The notes under the pieces were generated by a model, which was not told where the DNA came from, searched no databases, and was given only the letters and a program-made list of their open reading frames with translations. From the NCBI GenBank assembly GCA_017464285.1, contig JAFUDT010000010.1:1-64000 (forward strand): a DNA stretch of 64,000 nucleotides, written 5' to 3'. Of the stretch, positions 36,723 to 46,671 are shown in pieces (the first letter of the stretch is position 1; every line of letters begins with the position of its first letter). The DNA is from Bacteroidales bacterium. Lineage in GTDB: Bacteria; Bacteroidota; Bacteroidia; Bacteroidales; UBA1402. A program made the position numbers and the translations under genes.

Positions 36723-38249
36723 ATGAACTGTCCGATAATCCGTGAAATCCTGCGCAAGGCCGGCCTGATGTCGGTCGGGCTGCTGTATGCCTGGGCGGCC
36801 GGTGCCGCCGTGTATAATGTCCGAGACTTCGGGGCTGCGGGCGACGGGAAGCAGATCGATTCGCCGGCCGTCAATGCCGCCCTGCTGCAGGCAGCCTCCG
36901 ACGGCGGCGGGGTGGTGCTGCTCGAAGGTGGCACGTTTCTCTGTTACTCGATCCACCTGCAGTCGGGCACCACGCTCCGCGTAGAAAAGGGGGCTGTCCT
37001 GAAGGCCGCCCCGGTCACTGAAACGACCGGCTACGACGAGGCGGAGCCCAATGCCTCGAACTATCAGGACTTCGGCCACAGCCATTGGCACAATTCGCTG
37101 CTTTGGGGAGAGAACCTGGAGGATGTGGTGCTGGAAGGCGGAGGCCTTATCGACGGTAGTGATGTCCTGACACGTGGCGGACAGCGCAAGAGCGCATCGG
37201 GACAGACCACGGCCAACAAGGCGCTGGCACTGCGTGACTGCCGGCGGGTGACTGTCCGCGACCTCAGCTTTCTCAGCTGCGGCCATTTCGCCCTGTTGCT
37301 CACCGGGGTCGACGATCTGCTCATAGAGCGAGTGACGGCCGACACCAACCGTGACGGCTTCGACATCGACTGTTGTGAGCGGGTGATCGTGCGCGATTGC
37401 CGGGTGAACACAGTCAACGACGATGCCATTGTCCTGAAATGCTCCTATGCCCTGGGCCGGCCCAAACCGACAGAACATGTGCTGATCGAGGACTGCCGGG
37501 TCAGCGGTTACGATGTCGGCTCGCTACTCGACGGCAGTTGTACGATTACTACCGTCAAAGCTCCCGACGGAGACGGCCCGACAGGACGTATCAAACTGGG
37601 CACGGAATCCAACGGTGGCTTCCGGCACATCACCGTGCGCCGCTGCGAATTTGTCCACAGCCGAGGACTGGCCCTGGAAACGGTCGACGGCGCTCCGATG
37701 GAGCACATCCGGGTGAGTCATCTCAAGATGCATGATATCTGTAACTCACCGATATACATTCGCCTGGGAGAGCGCATGCGGGCTCCCGAAGGATTCAGGC
37801 ACTCCCGTGTCAGGGGTATTGTCATCAGTCATGTGACTGCCGACGAGGTGGACAGCCGCTATGCCATTCTCATTGCCGGCACCGAGGAGCATCCCGTCAG
37901 AGATGTGACATTGAACGATATCAGCGTAAGTTTCCGGGGTGGGCTGACCATGGACGACGTTGCACAGCAACGCGGCAGCAATCCGTTCTTCTTTAAGGGT
38001 GGGGACGATGGAGAGTCTGCGGCCGAACGCCTGACAAAGGGCTATCCCGAGCCTTCGGCTCACGGCTTGCAGCCTGCCTGGGCACTATCCATCTGTCATG
38101 CTGAGAAAATCTGCCTGCGCAACATGCGTCTGGAAACGGTCGCCGAGGACGGCCGACCGGCCCTGCATCTGCAGGCGACCCGCCGAATAAGTTTTCACAA
38201 GGTGACAGCTGTCAACGGAAAACAGACTGAAAAGCTGAGCAGTAAATAA
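36723..38249 (+). CDS. second GH28 (polygalacturonase-like) enzyme
   Basis: A 508-residue protein with a signal peptide (about 1-28) and a beta-helix that starts VRDFGAAGDGK, the common pectinase N-terminal strand. Catalytic carboxylates appear as DGFD (D211, D214) and NDD (D233, D234); the canonical G-H-G and RIK motifs are altered (FRHITVRR, GRIKLGTES), so substrate and mechanism may differ from polygalacturonase. I chose the ATG at 36723 because a TATATTTG -7 element lies at 36692-36699; longer frames would start inside the promoter. It is divergent from the GH2 operon and probably belongs to the same degradative locus. Confidence 0.8.
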   Translation: MNCPIIREILRKAGLMSVGLLYAWAAGAAVYNVRDFGAAGDGKQIDSPAVNAALLQAASDGGGVVLLEGGTFLCYSIHLQSGTTLRVEKGAVLKAAPVTETTGYDEAEPNASNYQDFGHSHWHNSLLWGENLEDVVLEGGGLIDGSDVLTRGGQRKSASGQTTANKALALRDCRRVTVRDLSFLSCGHFALLLTGVDDLLIERVTADTNRDGFDIDCCERVIVRDCRVNTVNDDAIVLKCSYALGRPKPTEHVLIEDCRVSGYDVGSLLDGSCTITTVKAPDGDGPTGRIKLGTESNGGFRHITVRRCEFVHSRGLALETVDGAPMEHIRVSHLKMHDICNSPIYIRLGERMRAPEGFRHSRVRGIVISHVTADEVDSRYAILIAGTEEHPVRDVTLNDISVSFRGGLTMDDVAQQRGSNPFFFKGGDDGESAAERLTKGYPEPSAHGLQPAWALSICHAEKICLRNMRLETVAEDGRPALHLQATRRISFHKVTAVNGKQTEKLSSK

Positions 38250-38266
38250 CTAGCCAAAGGAAAAGC

Positions 38267-39008
38267 CTACAGAGAGAAGACTTCTTTGAAAAACTCGACG
38301 GTCAGTGACACCACTTGCGGACGCTTTTTGGTAATCAGGTGGTTTTCACCCTCCACCTGAATCAGCTCGGCCCGTTGTCCGTAAGTTTCCAGGTACTGGC
38401 GGCTGCACTTCATCGGGACGATATGGTCCTGAGTGCCGTGCAGCAGCCTCACAGGCCCGGTATAGGCCTGGGCCGTGCCGAAAATATCAAGCGTCTGGGT
38501 GGTGAGCAGGTACTCTCTGCCAAGTTTCATCACCCCCCAGCAGCGCACATACTCCGGTGGGTCGGCCGTCCTTTCCGGCCGCCAACCGGCCGGCGACCAT
38601 GGAAGCTATCACGCCCCCCTGGGAATGTCCGAGCAGTCCGATGTCCGTCACGTAGGGCAGTGCCCTGACATATTTCCAAATGGCCAGGGCATCGGCAATT
38701 TCCTTTTCGACGGTCATGTCCTGCATCCGTCCCTGGCTGCGGCCGTGCCCGTCGAAATCGAAACGGACCGAGGCGATTCCCTCCCGGACCAGCCCTTTGG
38801 CAATGGAGGGCATGGGAATGAAATCCTTGCTGGAGAAAATACCGTGCATAAGGATGACCATCGGACAGTGGTCTGTCCGGGGATCGAAGCCCTTGGGCAA
38901 GGTCACTTTCACGGATAGCCGGCCCTGTGGCCCATACACCCGATCCCTGGCCGGCAGGCTAAGGCTGGCGAACAGCATAAGGCCGAGACAAAACAACTGC
39001 TTCATCAT
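38267..39008 (-). pseudogene. alpha/beta-hydrolase pseudogene (internal deletion and frameshift)
   Basis: Two frames on the minus strand carry the two ends of one alpha/beta-hydrolase. The 5' part (39008 down to about 38560) has a signal peptide, the HGI oxyanion loop and the nucleophile motif GHSQGG. The 3' part (about 38565 to 38267) carries the family end DPPEYV...KLGREYLLTTQTL, a GTQDHIVP acid loop and GENHLI histidine. The change of frame lies near 38565-38585, and roughly 40-50 codons usually found between GHSQGG and DPPEYV are missing. The junction is in a CGGCCG-rich stretch with short repeats. The 5' frame alone would end in unrelated residues. A sequencing error could explain the frameshift but not the missing length. 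Confidence 0.75.
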
Positions 39009-39023
39009 TATTTATGTAAAAGT

Positions 39024-39920
39024 CTAGTGACTGTCCTTTCCGAGCAGCATGAAAAAGACAGCGGCGATGCAGACCGATATGCCGACTGCCATTTTCAGGC
39101 TGAGTGTCTCACCGAACATGCAGACCCCGATCAGAATGGCAGTAAGCGGTTCGAAAACCCCCATGACAGAGGTTGCGGCCGGCCCGATCGTGCGGGAAGC
39201 AATGGCCAGTGTCAGCATTGAGATCATGGTGGGGACCAAGGCCAGTCCGAGCAGGTTGCCCCAGTCGGAGAGGCTGTCGATTCCCGCTGTCATGCTTCCT
39301 CCCTGGGCAATGCGGAGGGTGGCAAAAAGTATCGTGCCCACCAGTAAGGCGTAGAGCGTCAGTGTGTGCTCGGAAACACTCTTGATGCTGCGGCTGCGGT
39401 TAACAATTACCAGGTAGAGGGCATAGCTCAGTGCCGAGAGAATGGCCAGCAGGATGCCCGGAACCTTGATTTCGGCACCGGCCGTAGGACTGGACAGCAT
39501 CAGGATTCCTCCGAAAGTGGCCGCGATGGACAGCCAGCTTTGCCAATTGGGTGAAACACGTAGCAAGACCATGATCAGTGCCACCAGGACAGGATACAGG
39601 TAGACCAGCGTCGTGGCCAGCCCTGAGGGAATGAATTCGTAGGAATAGAAAAGGAACAGGCTGCTGCCCGAGAACAGGAGTCCCAACAGGCCAAGCAGCC
39701 ACAGTTCATGCCCTTTTACCCGGAAGGTCTCGCCTTTGGCGAGCATCCATGTGGCCAGTACAAGCGTTGACAGGCCGTAGCGGAAAAACAGCATCACCGT
39801 GACGGGCACACCGCTTTCCATCAAGGGTTTGGCAAAGAGCGGATTTGTCCCGTACGATATACCGGCGACGATGCCTGCGGCAAATCCCCAAAAACGGCGT
39901 TTGTCTGAGTCTGTGCCCAA
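39024..39920 (-). CDS. EamA-family (DMT) transporter
   Basis: A 298-residue membrane protein with ten hydrophobic segments arranged as two EamA repeats, the drug/metabolite transporter fold. The N-terminus GIVAGISYGTNPLFAKPLMESG and the second-half FEPLTAILIGVCMFGETLSL (PLxAxLxGxxxxGE) are characteristic. It probably exports a small metabolite; the substrate is unknown. The gene lies 17 bp downstream of the VanX-like gene and 15 bp upstream of the hydrolase pseudogene. Confidence 0.9.
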   Translation of the reverse strand: MGTDSDKRRFWGFAAGIVAGISYGTNPLFAKPLMESGVPVTVMLFFRYGLSTLVLATWMLAKGETFRVKGHELWLLGLLGLLFSGSSLFLFYSYEFIPSGLATTLVYLYPVLVALIMVLLRVSPNWQSWLSIAATFGGILMLSSPTAGAEIKVPGILLAILSALSYALYLVIVNRSRSIKSVSEHTLTLYALLVGTILFATLRIAQGGSMTAGIDSLSDWGNLLGLALVPTMISMLTLAIASRTIGPAATSVMGVFEPLTAILIGVCMFGETLSLKMAVGISVCIAAVFFMLLGKDSH

Positions 39921-39937
39921 TTTTTATCAGTCGGTTT

Positions 39938-40723
39938 TTATTGCCCGAGCTGCCGGACGGGGAAGGTAAAGTAGGTGTCGGGGAAGGGCTCGTCCTTGAG
40001 TGTGAAATGCCACCATTCCGAGCTGAGCGGCTTGAATCCGTGCCGCAGCATGGCCTCCCGCAGAATCATCCGGTGGTGGAACTGCTCCCGGGTGATGCTG
40101 CGTCCCTGCGGACTCTTGCTGTTGTCGCCGGTGTATTCGCCCGTCTGCGGATTGCCGCAGAAATCGGGATGACTCTCCGGACCGAACCAGTCGAAGGTGC
40201 CTCCCATGTCGAGTTCCTTTTCGGTCGTCATGTCGAACAGGGTCAGATCGACCGTCGAGCCGCGGGTATGGCCGCTGTATTCCATGATGTACTCCTGTTC
40301 GAAGAGCACGCTTTTGTCAAGGTCGGGATAGAAGTAGGCTTTCATGAGCGTGTCCTGCACGTCGGCGGCCCAGCGCACGAAATGATCCACGCCGGCCTGG
40401 GGGCGATAGGCATCGTAGATTTTCAGGCGGTAGCCCTTTGCCATGACATCGTCGCTGACGGCCTTGAGTGCCTCACCGGCCTTGCGGGTAATCAGGGCTG
40501 TGGGCTCCAGATAGCCGTCTATGCGGCTGCCCACAAAATTGTAAGTGCCAAAATAACGTATTTCCAGAATGGCATCGGGAACGGCATCGGTCAGGGTGAC
40601 AAACTGGCTGGAATCCTCCTTTTCGGAGAGATCCTTTTTATCCGTACATGAAGCGGCCGACAGTACGGATACTGCGGCGATGGCGGCCAGCCAGCGGCTC
40701 AGTTTGAAGAAAGGTGAATGCAT
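39938..40723 (-). CDS. VanX-like D-alanyl-D-alanine dipeptidase, lipoprotein
   Basis: A 261-residue lipoprotein (lipobox SAASC, cysteine 26) of the peptidase M15D/VanX family, zinc enzymes that split D-Ala-D-Ala and related peptides. Zinc ligands appear in SGHTRGSTVD (H152, D159) and in SEWWHF (H239), with E236 as catalytic base; the upstream arginine is in DAYRPQ. The classical SxHxxGxAxD has S instead of A at 157. Periplasmic location suggests cell-wall peptide recycling and not vancomycin resistance. The ATG at 40723 is chosen because it directly precedes the signal peptide. Confidence 0.9.
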   Translation of the reverse strand: MHSPFFKLSRWLAAIAAVSVLSAASCTDKKDLSEKEDSSQFVTLTDAVPDAILEIRYFGTYNFVGSRIDGYLEPTALITRKAGEALKAVSDDVMAKGYRLKIYDAYRPQAGVDHFVRWAADVQDTLMKAYFYPDLDKSVLFEQEYIMEYSGHTRGSTVDLTLFDMTTEKELDMGGTFDWFGPESHPDFCGNPQTGEYTGDNSKSPQGRSITREQFHHRMILREAMLRHGFKPLSSEWWHFTLKDEPFPDTYFTFPVRQLGQ

Positions 40724-40920
40724 ATAGACTCTGTATTTGAAAACCACCCTCCGGCGGACCTTCGGGAATGGAACGGCAAAAATAATGTTTTTTCTTGAAG
40801 AAGATTCATGGCAGGCAGCAGACATTTTATTACTTTTACAGCATCGCTTGCCGGGCTGCTCGGAATGCCTGTCCTGGCATCCTGTCAGAGACCGGCCAGG
40901 CAAATTGTAAACAATTGACT

Positions 40921-41961
40921 ATGAAAAAGAAGAAGGTTGCTTTAGCCCTGGCCAGCGGCGGACCACGTGGTTTTGCTTATATCGGCGCCATTGAAGAACT
41001 GATGTCGCGCGGCTATGAAATCACATCCATTGCCGGCTCCTCGGCCGGCTCGCTGGTGGGCGGCATCTACGCGGCCGGTGGCCTGGAGGCCTTCAAACAG
41101 TGGCTCTACGGTCTGGACCCGGTCAAGGTGGTGCGGCTGATGGATTTTTCGCTGAGCCGCAACTATCTGGTCAAGGGCGACAAAGTCATCAACGCCATCA
41201 AGAAACGGGTGCCCAATGTCAATATCGAAGACCTGCCCATCCCCTTCACAGCCGTGGCCACCGACCTGCACACGGGCGAGGAAGTGATTTTCCGCGAAGG
41301 ACCGCTTTTCGAGGCCATCCGCGCTTCCATTTCCATCCCGTCGATGTTCCGCCCGGTCAAGTGGAAAGGCCATACGCTGGTCGATGGCGGCATGGCCAAC
41401 ACCTTTCCCCTGAACCGAGTGGCCCGTACCGAGGGCGACATCCTGGTGGGCTTCAACGTCAACCAGATCGATGCCGAGGAGATCGGCGATTTTTTGGACA
41501 CACGCCAGGCCTATGAGGACAACGAGGAAGCCATCCGCGAGGAAGCCCTGACCCTGCTCAAGGACACATTGGCAGGCGAACGGCGCGAAATCCTGCGCAA
41601 AGTGCGGCAGGCCAGTGCCCGTGGCAGTATGCTTTTCAAGGAACAGCGCGAAACCAGCCAGCAGATGAAACTGCTCATGTCGGACAGCCGGCGCAGCAAT
41701 ATCCCCATCGATGCCGACAGCAACTATTTCTCCATCCTGCAACGCAGTTTCGGCATCATGAACCATACTATCGCCCGTATGGGCATCGAACTCTGCCGGC
41801 CCGATGTGCTGGTGAGCCTGCCTTACGATTCCTATCACGGGGTCTATGGCTATTCCCATGCCGAGGAAATCGCCGCCGTGGGCCGTCGCCTGACAGCCCA
41901 GGCCCTCGACCGCTACGAAGCCGCGCAGCCCTGCGAGGATATTCCCGGACAGCCGGCATGA
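40921..41961 (+). CDS. patatin-like phospholipase
   Basis: A 346-residue patatin-domain protein. The oxyanion loop SGGPRG is at 12-17, the catalytic serine is S41 in GSSAG and the aspartate is D155 in DGG. There is no signal peptide, so it is cytoplasmic or membrane-associated, like RssA/YchK-type esterases. Residues 200-346 are a helical extension of unknown role. The frame is open upstream, but the ATG at 40921 gives the normal KKKVALALASGG start. Confidence 0.9.
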   Translation: MKKKKVALALASGGPRGFAYIGAIEELMSRGYEITSIAGSSAGSLVGGIYAAGGLEAFKQWLYGLDPVKVVRLMDFSLSRNYLVKGDKVINAIKKRVPNVNIEDLPIPFTAVATDLHTGEEVIFREGPLFEAIRASISIPSMFRPVKWKGHTLVDGGMANTFPLNRVARTEGDILVGFNVNQIDAEEIGDFLDTRQAYEDNEEAIREEALTLLKDTLAGERREILRKVRQASARGSMLFKEQRETSQQMKLLMSDSRRSNIPIDADSNYFSILQRSFGIMNHTIARMGIELCRPDVLVSLPYDSYHGVYGYSHAEEIAAVGRRLTAQALDRYEAAQPCEDIPGQPA

Positions 41962-42003
41962 TGCTTTCTCAGAATGCCTGCTGCATTTTTCAGGGCGAAT
42001 ATT

Positions 42004-42033
42004 TTTGTGAATGAATAAAATGCCTTACTTTTG
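42004..42033 (+). promoter_or_regulatory. his operon promoter
   Basis: TTTG at 42004-42007, an 18-bp spacer and a TACTTTTG -7 box (TAnnTTTG) at 42026-42033. The RNA would start near 42040, 38 nt before the His-rich leader peptide. Confidence 0.65.
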
Positions 42034-42077
42034 TCCCCGAAATACGGCTCTCGCCGAGGAGCCACAGCCATAAGACA

Positions 42078-42128
42078 ATGATCAAGTACGACTACCACCA
42101 CGGCCATCACCATTCCAGGCGTCAGTAA
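42078..42128 (+). CDS. hisL: his operon leader peptide
   Basis: A 16-residue open frame, MIKYDYHHGHHHSRRQ, with five histidines in six codons. It lies between the his promoter and a hairpin terminator ahead of hisG. A ribosome stalling on the His codons when charged tRNA-His is scarce would favour readthrough, the classical attenuation layout. The frame is too short for most gene callers. Confidence 0.85.
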   Translation: MIKYDYHHGHHHSRRQ

Positions 42129-42159
42129 ACGGTTGGTCTGTTGTCGTATGCACAAGATA

Positions 42160-42193
42160 AGGGGACTTGCCGTTACAAGCAGGTCCCTTTTTT
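42160..42193 (+). terminator. his attenuator
   Basis: GGGACTTGC (42162-42170) pairs with GCAGGTCCC (42179-42187) with one G-U pair, and TTTTTT follows at 42188-42193. The AACGG at the leader stop (42128-42132) can pair with CCGTT at 42170-42174, on the hairpin loop side, and CAAG at 42152-42155 with CTTG at 42166-42169; either could act as antiterminator. It ends 27 bp before hisG. Confidence 0.8.
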
Positions 42194-42219
42194 ATTGGAT
42201 ATTGAAAAACGATAGAACT

Positions 42220-43071
42220 ATGTTGAGAATTGCCATTCAAGGAAAAGGCCGTCTGTACGAAGACACGATGGCCCTGCTGACGGAAGCGAACGTCAAGATC
42301 GATGCCGGAAAACGCATATTGCTGGTACCCGCCAAGAATTTCCCGCTGGAAATCCTTTTTCTTCGGGACGATGATATCCCCCAGTCGGTCGCATCGGGTG
42401 TGGCCGACGCCGGCATAGTCGGCGAGAACGAGTATGTCGAGCGCGAGGAGGCCGCCGAGATCGCCCAGCGCCTGGGCTTCAGCCGCTGCCGTCTGTCGCT
42501 GGCCATCCCCAAGGACGAGGAATACACAGGAGTGGAGTGGTTCCAGGGCAAGAAAGTCGCCACTTCCTATCCCAATATCCTGCGCAATTTCCTCAAAAAA
42601 CACGATGTCAAAGCCGAGATCCATGTCATCACGGGCTCGGTTGAGATCGCCCCGGGCATCGGCCTGGCCGACGGCATCTTCGATATCGTCAGCTCTGGTA
42701 GCACGCTGGTGACCAACCGCCTGAAGGAGGTCGAGGTGGTCATGCAGTCCGAGGCGCTGCTCATCGTCAACCCCGACATCGACCAGGACAAGCGGGCCAT
42801 CCTCGACGAGCTGATGTTCCGCTTCAACGCCATCCGCGAGGCCGAAGGCAAGAAATACATCATGCTCAACATCCAAAACGATAAGATACGCGAGGTGTGC
42901 GACCTGTTGCCCGGCATGGAGTCGCCCACGGTGACCCCGCTGGCCGAGAGCGGCTGGTCGTCGGTCCACTCGGTGGTCGAGGAAAAGCGCTTCTGGGAAA
43001 TTATCGCCCAGCTCAAGGCCATCGGTGCCAAGGGCATCCTGGTGCTGCCCATTGAGAAGATGGTGCTGTAA
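42220..43071 (+). CDS. hisG: ATP phosphoribosyltransferase HisG (long form)
   Basis: First enzyme of histidine synthesis, joining ATP and PRPP. At 283 residues it is the long form with a C-terminal ACT-like regulatory domain (MLNIQNDKIREVCDLLPGMESPTVTPL), so it needs no HisZ and should be inhibited by histidine. The PRPP loop region reads DIVSSGSTLVTN near 160. I chose the ATG at 42220, just after the attenuator; it matches the family start MLRIAIQGKGRL. Confidence 0.97.
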   Translation: MLRIAIQGKGRLYEDTMALLTEANVKIDAGKRILLVPAKNFPLEILFLRDDDIPQSVASGVADAGIVGENEYVEREEAAEIAQRLGFSRCRLSLAIPKDEEYTGVEWFQGKKVATSYPNILRNFLKKHDVKAEIHVITGSVEIAPGIGLADGIFDIVSSGSTLVTNRLKEVEVVMQSEALLIVNPDIDQDKRAILDELMFRFNAIREAEGKKYIMLNIQNDKIREVCDLLPGMESPTVTPLAESGWSSVHSVVEEKRFWEIIAQLKAIGAKGILVLPIEKMVL

Positions 43072-43141
43072 ACGGCAAACAGAATTACGAACAAAAGTGC
43101 CGGCCGGTTTCCGCGGCCGCTGCAGACAGAATAAAACAACA

Positions 43142-44449
43142 ATGAAGATATACCGATATCCCGACAGGGCAGAGTGGCCCTCGCTGATGCAGAGGCCCTC
43201 CAACGACCGGAGTGCGCTGTTCTCGACCGTGTCGGCCGTGCTCGACGACGTACGCCTGCACGGCGACGAGGCGGTGCGACGCTATACTCTCCAGTTCGAC
43301 CAAACCTCTCTCGATGCTCTGCAGGTGACTCCCGAGGAAATAGCCGCCGCCGACAGGCTGGTGCCCGAATCGCTGAAACAGGCAGTCACCCTGGCCGCCG
43401 ACAACATCCGGACCTTCCATGAGGCCCAGCGCACCACGCTGCCGGCCGTCGAGACCCGGCCCGGAGTCAAGTGCTGGCAGAAAGCCCTGCCCATCGACAG
43501 GGTGGGGCTGTATATCCCCGGCGGCACGGCACCGCTGTTTTCGACCGTTCTGATGCTGGCCGTTCCGGCCCGTCTGGCCGGCTGTCGCGAGATTGTCCTC
43601 TGTTCGCCGGTCGATCGCCAAACCGGGCAGATTCATCCGGCCGTGCTCTATACGGCCAATTACTGCGGAGTCAGGAAGATATTCAAGATCGGCGGGGTGC
43701 AGGCCGTCGGCGCCATGGCCTACGGCACGGAATCGGTGCCCCGGGTATATAAGATTTTCGGCCCGGGCAACCAGTATGTAATGGCCGCCAAGCAGCTGGT
43801 GAGCATGGAAGACACAGCCATCGACATGCCGGCCGGTCCGTCGGAGGTGGAGGTGCTGGCCGACGACAGCGCTTCGGTGCCCTTCGTGGCCGCCGACCTG
43901 CTCTCACAGGCCGAACACGGCCCCGACAGCCAAGTGCTGCTGGTGACCGACTCAACGGCGCTGGCCCAGGCCGTCATGGACGAGACCCTGAGCCAATGCG
44001 AGGCCCTGCCGCGCCATGAGATAGCCGCCAAATCCCTGGACAACAGCCGTATCATCGTTCTGAAAAACCGTCAGGACATGATGGATTTCACCAACGAGTA
44101 TGCCCCCGAGCACCTCATTATCTCGACCCGCGACTACCAGGAGCTGGCCGCCCAGGTGCGCAATGCCGGCTCGGTCTTCCTGGGCAACTATGCCCCCGAA
44201 AGCGCCGGCGACTATGCCTCCGGCACCAACCACACGCTGCCTACCAAGGGCTATGCCAAGGCTTACAGCGGTGTGAGTCTCGACAGTTTCCTCAAGAAGA
44301 CCACCTTCCAGGAACTGACTCAGGAAGGACTGCGCCACCTGGGGCCTGTCATCGAAGTGATGGCCGCCAACGAGCAGCTCTTCGCCCACAAGAATGCAGT
44401 GACCCTGCGGCTGGCATCATTGAAAGACAATACCGAAAACGGCAAATAA
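43142..44449 (+). CDS. hisD: histidinol dehydrogenase HisD
   Basis: 435 residues, oxidises L-histidinol to histidine in two NAD-dependent steps. Recognised by [69 protein letters not shown] (the zinc and catalytic region) and the C-terminal [14 protein letters not shown]. It begins 70 bp after hisG; the ATG at 43142 gives the normal start, and the longer frame overlaps hisG. Confidence 0.97.
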   Translation: MKIYRYPDRAEWPSLMQRPSNDRSALFSTVSAVLDDVRLHGDEAVRRYTLQFDQTSLDALQVTPEEIAAADRLVPESLKQAVTLAADNIRTFHEAQRTTLPAVETRPGVKCWQKALPIDRVGLYIPGGTAPLFSTVLMLAVPARLAGCREIVLCSPVDRQTGQIHPAVLYTANYCGVRKIFKIGGVQAVGAMAYGTESVPRVYKIFGPGNQYVMAAKQLVSMEDTAIDMPAGPSEVEVLADDSASVPFVAADLLSQAEHGPDSQVLLVTDSTALAQAVMDETLSQCEALPRHEIAAKSLDNSRIIVLKNRQDMMDFTNEYAPEHLIISTRDYQELAAQVRNAGSVFLGNYAPESAGDYASGTNHTLPTKGYAKAYSGVSLDSFLKKTTFQELTQEGLRHLGPVIEVMAANEQLFAHKNAVTLRLASLKDNTENGK

Positions 44450-44453
44450 TGCT

Positions 44454-45488
44454 ATGGACATCAGCAAACTGATAAGAAAGAATATTGCCTCGCTGGCGCC
44501 CTATTCCTGTGCGCGCAACGAGTTCGAAGGAGAGGCCCGGGTCTTTCTCGACGCCAACGAGAATCCCTACAACGAGCCCTACAACCGCTATCCCGACCCG
44601 CTGCAGCGCGACCTGAAGCGCCGCATCGCCGAGATCAAGGGCGTACGCCCCGGACAGATCTTCCTGGGCAACGGCAGCGACGAGTCCATCGACCTGGCCT
44701 TCCGGGCTTTTTGCGAGCCCCGGGAGGACAATGTGGTGGCCATCGCGCCCACCTACGGCATGTACCAGGTCTCGGCCGACATCAACGATGTAGAGTACCG
44801 CAAGGTCCTGCTCGACGACAACTACAGCTTCAAGGCCGCCTCCCTGCTGGCCGCCTGCGACGGACATACCAAACTGATTTTCATCTGCTCGCCCAACAAT
44901 CCCACGGGCAACAGCATGCCCTCCGCCGAGATCCGGGAGCTGCTGGAACGCTTCGAGGGGCTGGTCGTGGTCGATGAGGCCTATATCGACTTCTCATCGC
45001 AGCCTTCGCTGCTGGCGGAATTGGACCGCTATCCCAACCTGCTGGTCTTCCAGACCTTCTCCAAGGCCTGGGGCAGTGCCGGCCTGCGGCTGGGGCTGGC
45101 CTTTGCCTCGGAGGAAATCATCGGTATCTACAACAAGATCAAGTATCCCTACAATATCAACATGCTGACCCAGCGGCAGCTTATGCCCCTGCTTGAAAGC
45201 CCTTCGAAGGTGCGGGCCTGGGTGGCCATCCTGCTCGAAGAGCGCGCCCGTCTGGCCGCCGGACTGCAAGCCTTGAAGACCGTGCGGCACATCTATCCCA
45301 GCGACGCCAATTTCCTGCTGGTCAAAGTCGATGATCCGGTCGGCTTGTACAACCGGCTGGTCGGGGAGGGCATCATCGTGCGCAACCGTCACGGGGTGCG
45401 CCTGTGCGAAGGCTGCCTGCGCATCACCGTGGGAACGCCGCGCGAGAACGATATCCTGCTGGATACTTTGAAACAATGGGAGAAATAA
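44454..45488 (+). CDS. hisC: histidinol-phosphate aminotransferase HisC
   Basis: 344 residues, fold-type I PLP enzyme. Landmarks: [10 protein letters not shown] at 31-40, [11 protein letters not shown] at 71-81, SPNNPTGN at 146-153, VVDEAYIDF at 172-180 and the PLP lysine K204 in [14 protein letters not shown]. It starts 4 bp after hisD, so the two are probably coupled. Confidence 0.97.
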   Translation: MDISKLIRKNIASLAPYSCARNEFEGEARVFLDANENPYNEPYNRYPDPLQRDLKRRIAEIKGVRPGQIFLGNGSDESIDLAFRAFCEPREDNVVAIAPTYGMYQVSADINDVEYRKVLLDDNYSFKAASLLAACDGHTKLIFICSPNNPTGNSMPSAEIRELLERFEGLVVVDEAYIDFSSQPSLLAELDRYPNLLVFQTFSKAWGSAGLRLGLAFASEEIIGIYNKIKYPYNINMLTQRQLMPLLESPSKVRAWVAILLEERARLAAGLQALKTVRHIYPSDANFLLVKVDDPVGLYNRLVGEGIIVRNRHGVRLCEGCLRITVGTPRENDILLDTLKQWEK

Positions 45489-45504
45489 TTTAAAAACCAG
45501 CCAT

Positions 45505-46671
45505 ATGACAACCCCCAAGAGAGCTTTGTTCGTCGACCGTGACGGAACGCTCATCGTCGAGCCGCAGCCTACTTTGCAGGTAGATACACTCGAACAGCTG
45601 GAGCTGCTGCCCGGCGTGGTGCGCAACCTCTATTTCATTTGCCAGCATCTGGATTTCGAACTGGTGATGGTGAGCAACCAGGATGCCCTGGGCACCGAAG
45701 CCTATCCCCAGTCGCATTTCGACACGGTGCAAGACAAGCTGCTCACGCTCCTGCGTAATGAAGGCATCACTTTCGATGCCATCTACATCGACAAGAGCCG
45801 CGAAGAAGACCACGCTCCCACACGCAAGCCCGGCACAGCCATGCTCACCGCCTATATGGACGGCAGCTACGACCTGGAGCATTCCTATGTGATCGGCGAC
45901 CGGGCCACCGATGTGCGTCTGGCCAGGAACCTGAGTTGCCGGGCCATCCTGCTCAATAGCGACAAGAACCTCCTGGACCGGCACGGTCTGAGCCTGCCCC
46001 AGGGCTCCGTCCAGGTGGACTCCTGGGACCAGGCCTGCGAATGGCTCTTTGCCGGCGAGCGTCGTGCCAGGGTGCACCGCGTAAGCCGCGAAACCGATGT
46101 CTTTGTCGAACTCGACCTGGACGGCCGGCCGGTAGCCCAGGGCCCTGACAGTGCCGACAAGGCCGCCGGCACGCATGTCGATACCGGCTTGAAATTCTTC
46201 GACCACATGCTCGAGCAGATCGGCCGACATTCGGGTATGTCACTCACGATTGTCACCCGTGGCGACCTGGAGGTCGATGAGCACCACACCATCGAAGACA
46301 CGGCCATCGCCCTGGGCGAAGCCGTCGGCCGTGCTTTGGGCGACAAACGCGGCATCGAACGCTACGGCTTCTGCCTGCCCATGGACGATGCACTCTGCAC
46401 TTTGGCGCTCGATTTCGGCGGCCGGGCCTGGCTGGTCTGGGATGTCGAGTTCCGGCGCGAATATGTGGGCGACGTACCCACGGAGATGTTCCGGCATTTC
46501 TTCAAGTCGCTCTCCGACGCTGCCCGGATGAACCTCAACATCAAAGCCGAAGGCGACAACGACCATCACCGTGCCGAAGCCATCTTCAAGGCCCTGGCAC
46601 GCGCGCTGCGGATGGCCGTCCGCCGCGACATCCATCACTACGAGCTGCCCTCGACCAAGGGCCTGCTCTAA
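45505..46671 (+). CDS. hisB: bifunctional histidinol-phosphatase / imidazoleglycerol-phosphate dehydratase HisB
   Basis: 388 residues with both activities in one chain, as in enterobacteria. The N-terminal HAD phosphatase has DRDGT at 11-15 and the [10 protein letters not shown] motif near 131; the dehydratase half from about 190 has [23 protein letters not shown] and [14 protein letters not shown], whose histidines bind manganese, and ends with the usual [18 protein letters not shown]. It is the last his gene in this window; hisH, hisA, hisF and hisI are absent and must lie elsewhere. Confidence 0.97.
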   Translation: MTTPKRALFVDRDGTLIVEPQPTLQVDTLEQLELLPGVVRNLYFICQHLDFELVMVSNQDALGTEAYPQSHFDTVQDKLLTLLRNEGITFDAIYIDKSREEDHAPTRKPGTAMLTAYMDGSYDLEHSYVIGDRATDVRLARNLSCRAILLNSDKNLLDRHGLSLPQGSVQVDSWDQACEWLFAGERRARVHRVSRETDVFVELDLDGRPVAQGPDSADKAAGTHVDTGLKFFDHMLEQIGRHSGMSLTIVTRGDLEVDEHHTIEDTAIALGEAVGRALGDKRGIERYGFCLPMDDALCTLALDFGGRAWLVWDVEFRREYVGDVPTEMFRHFFKSLSDAARMNLNIKAEGDNDHHRAEAIFKALARALRMAVRRDIHHYELPSTKGLL

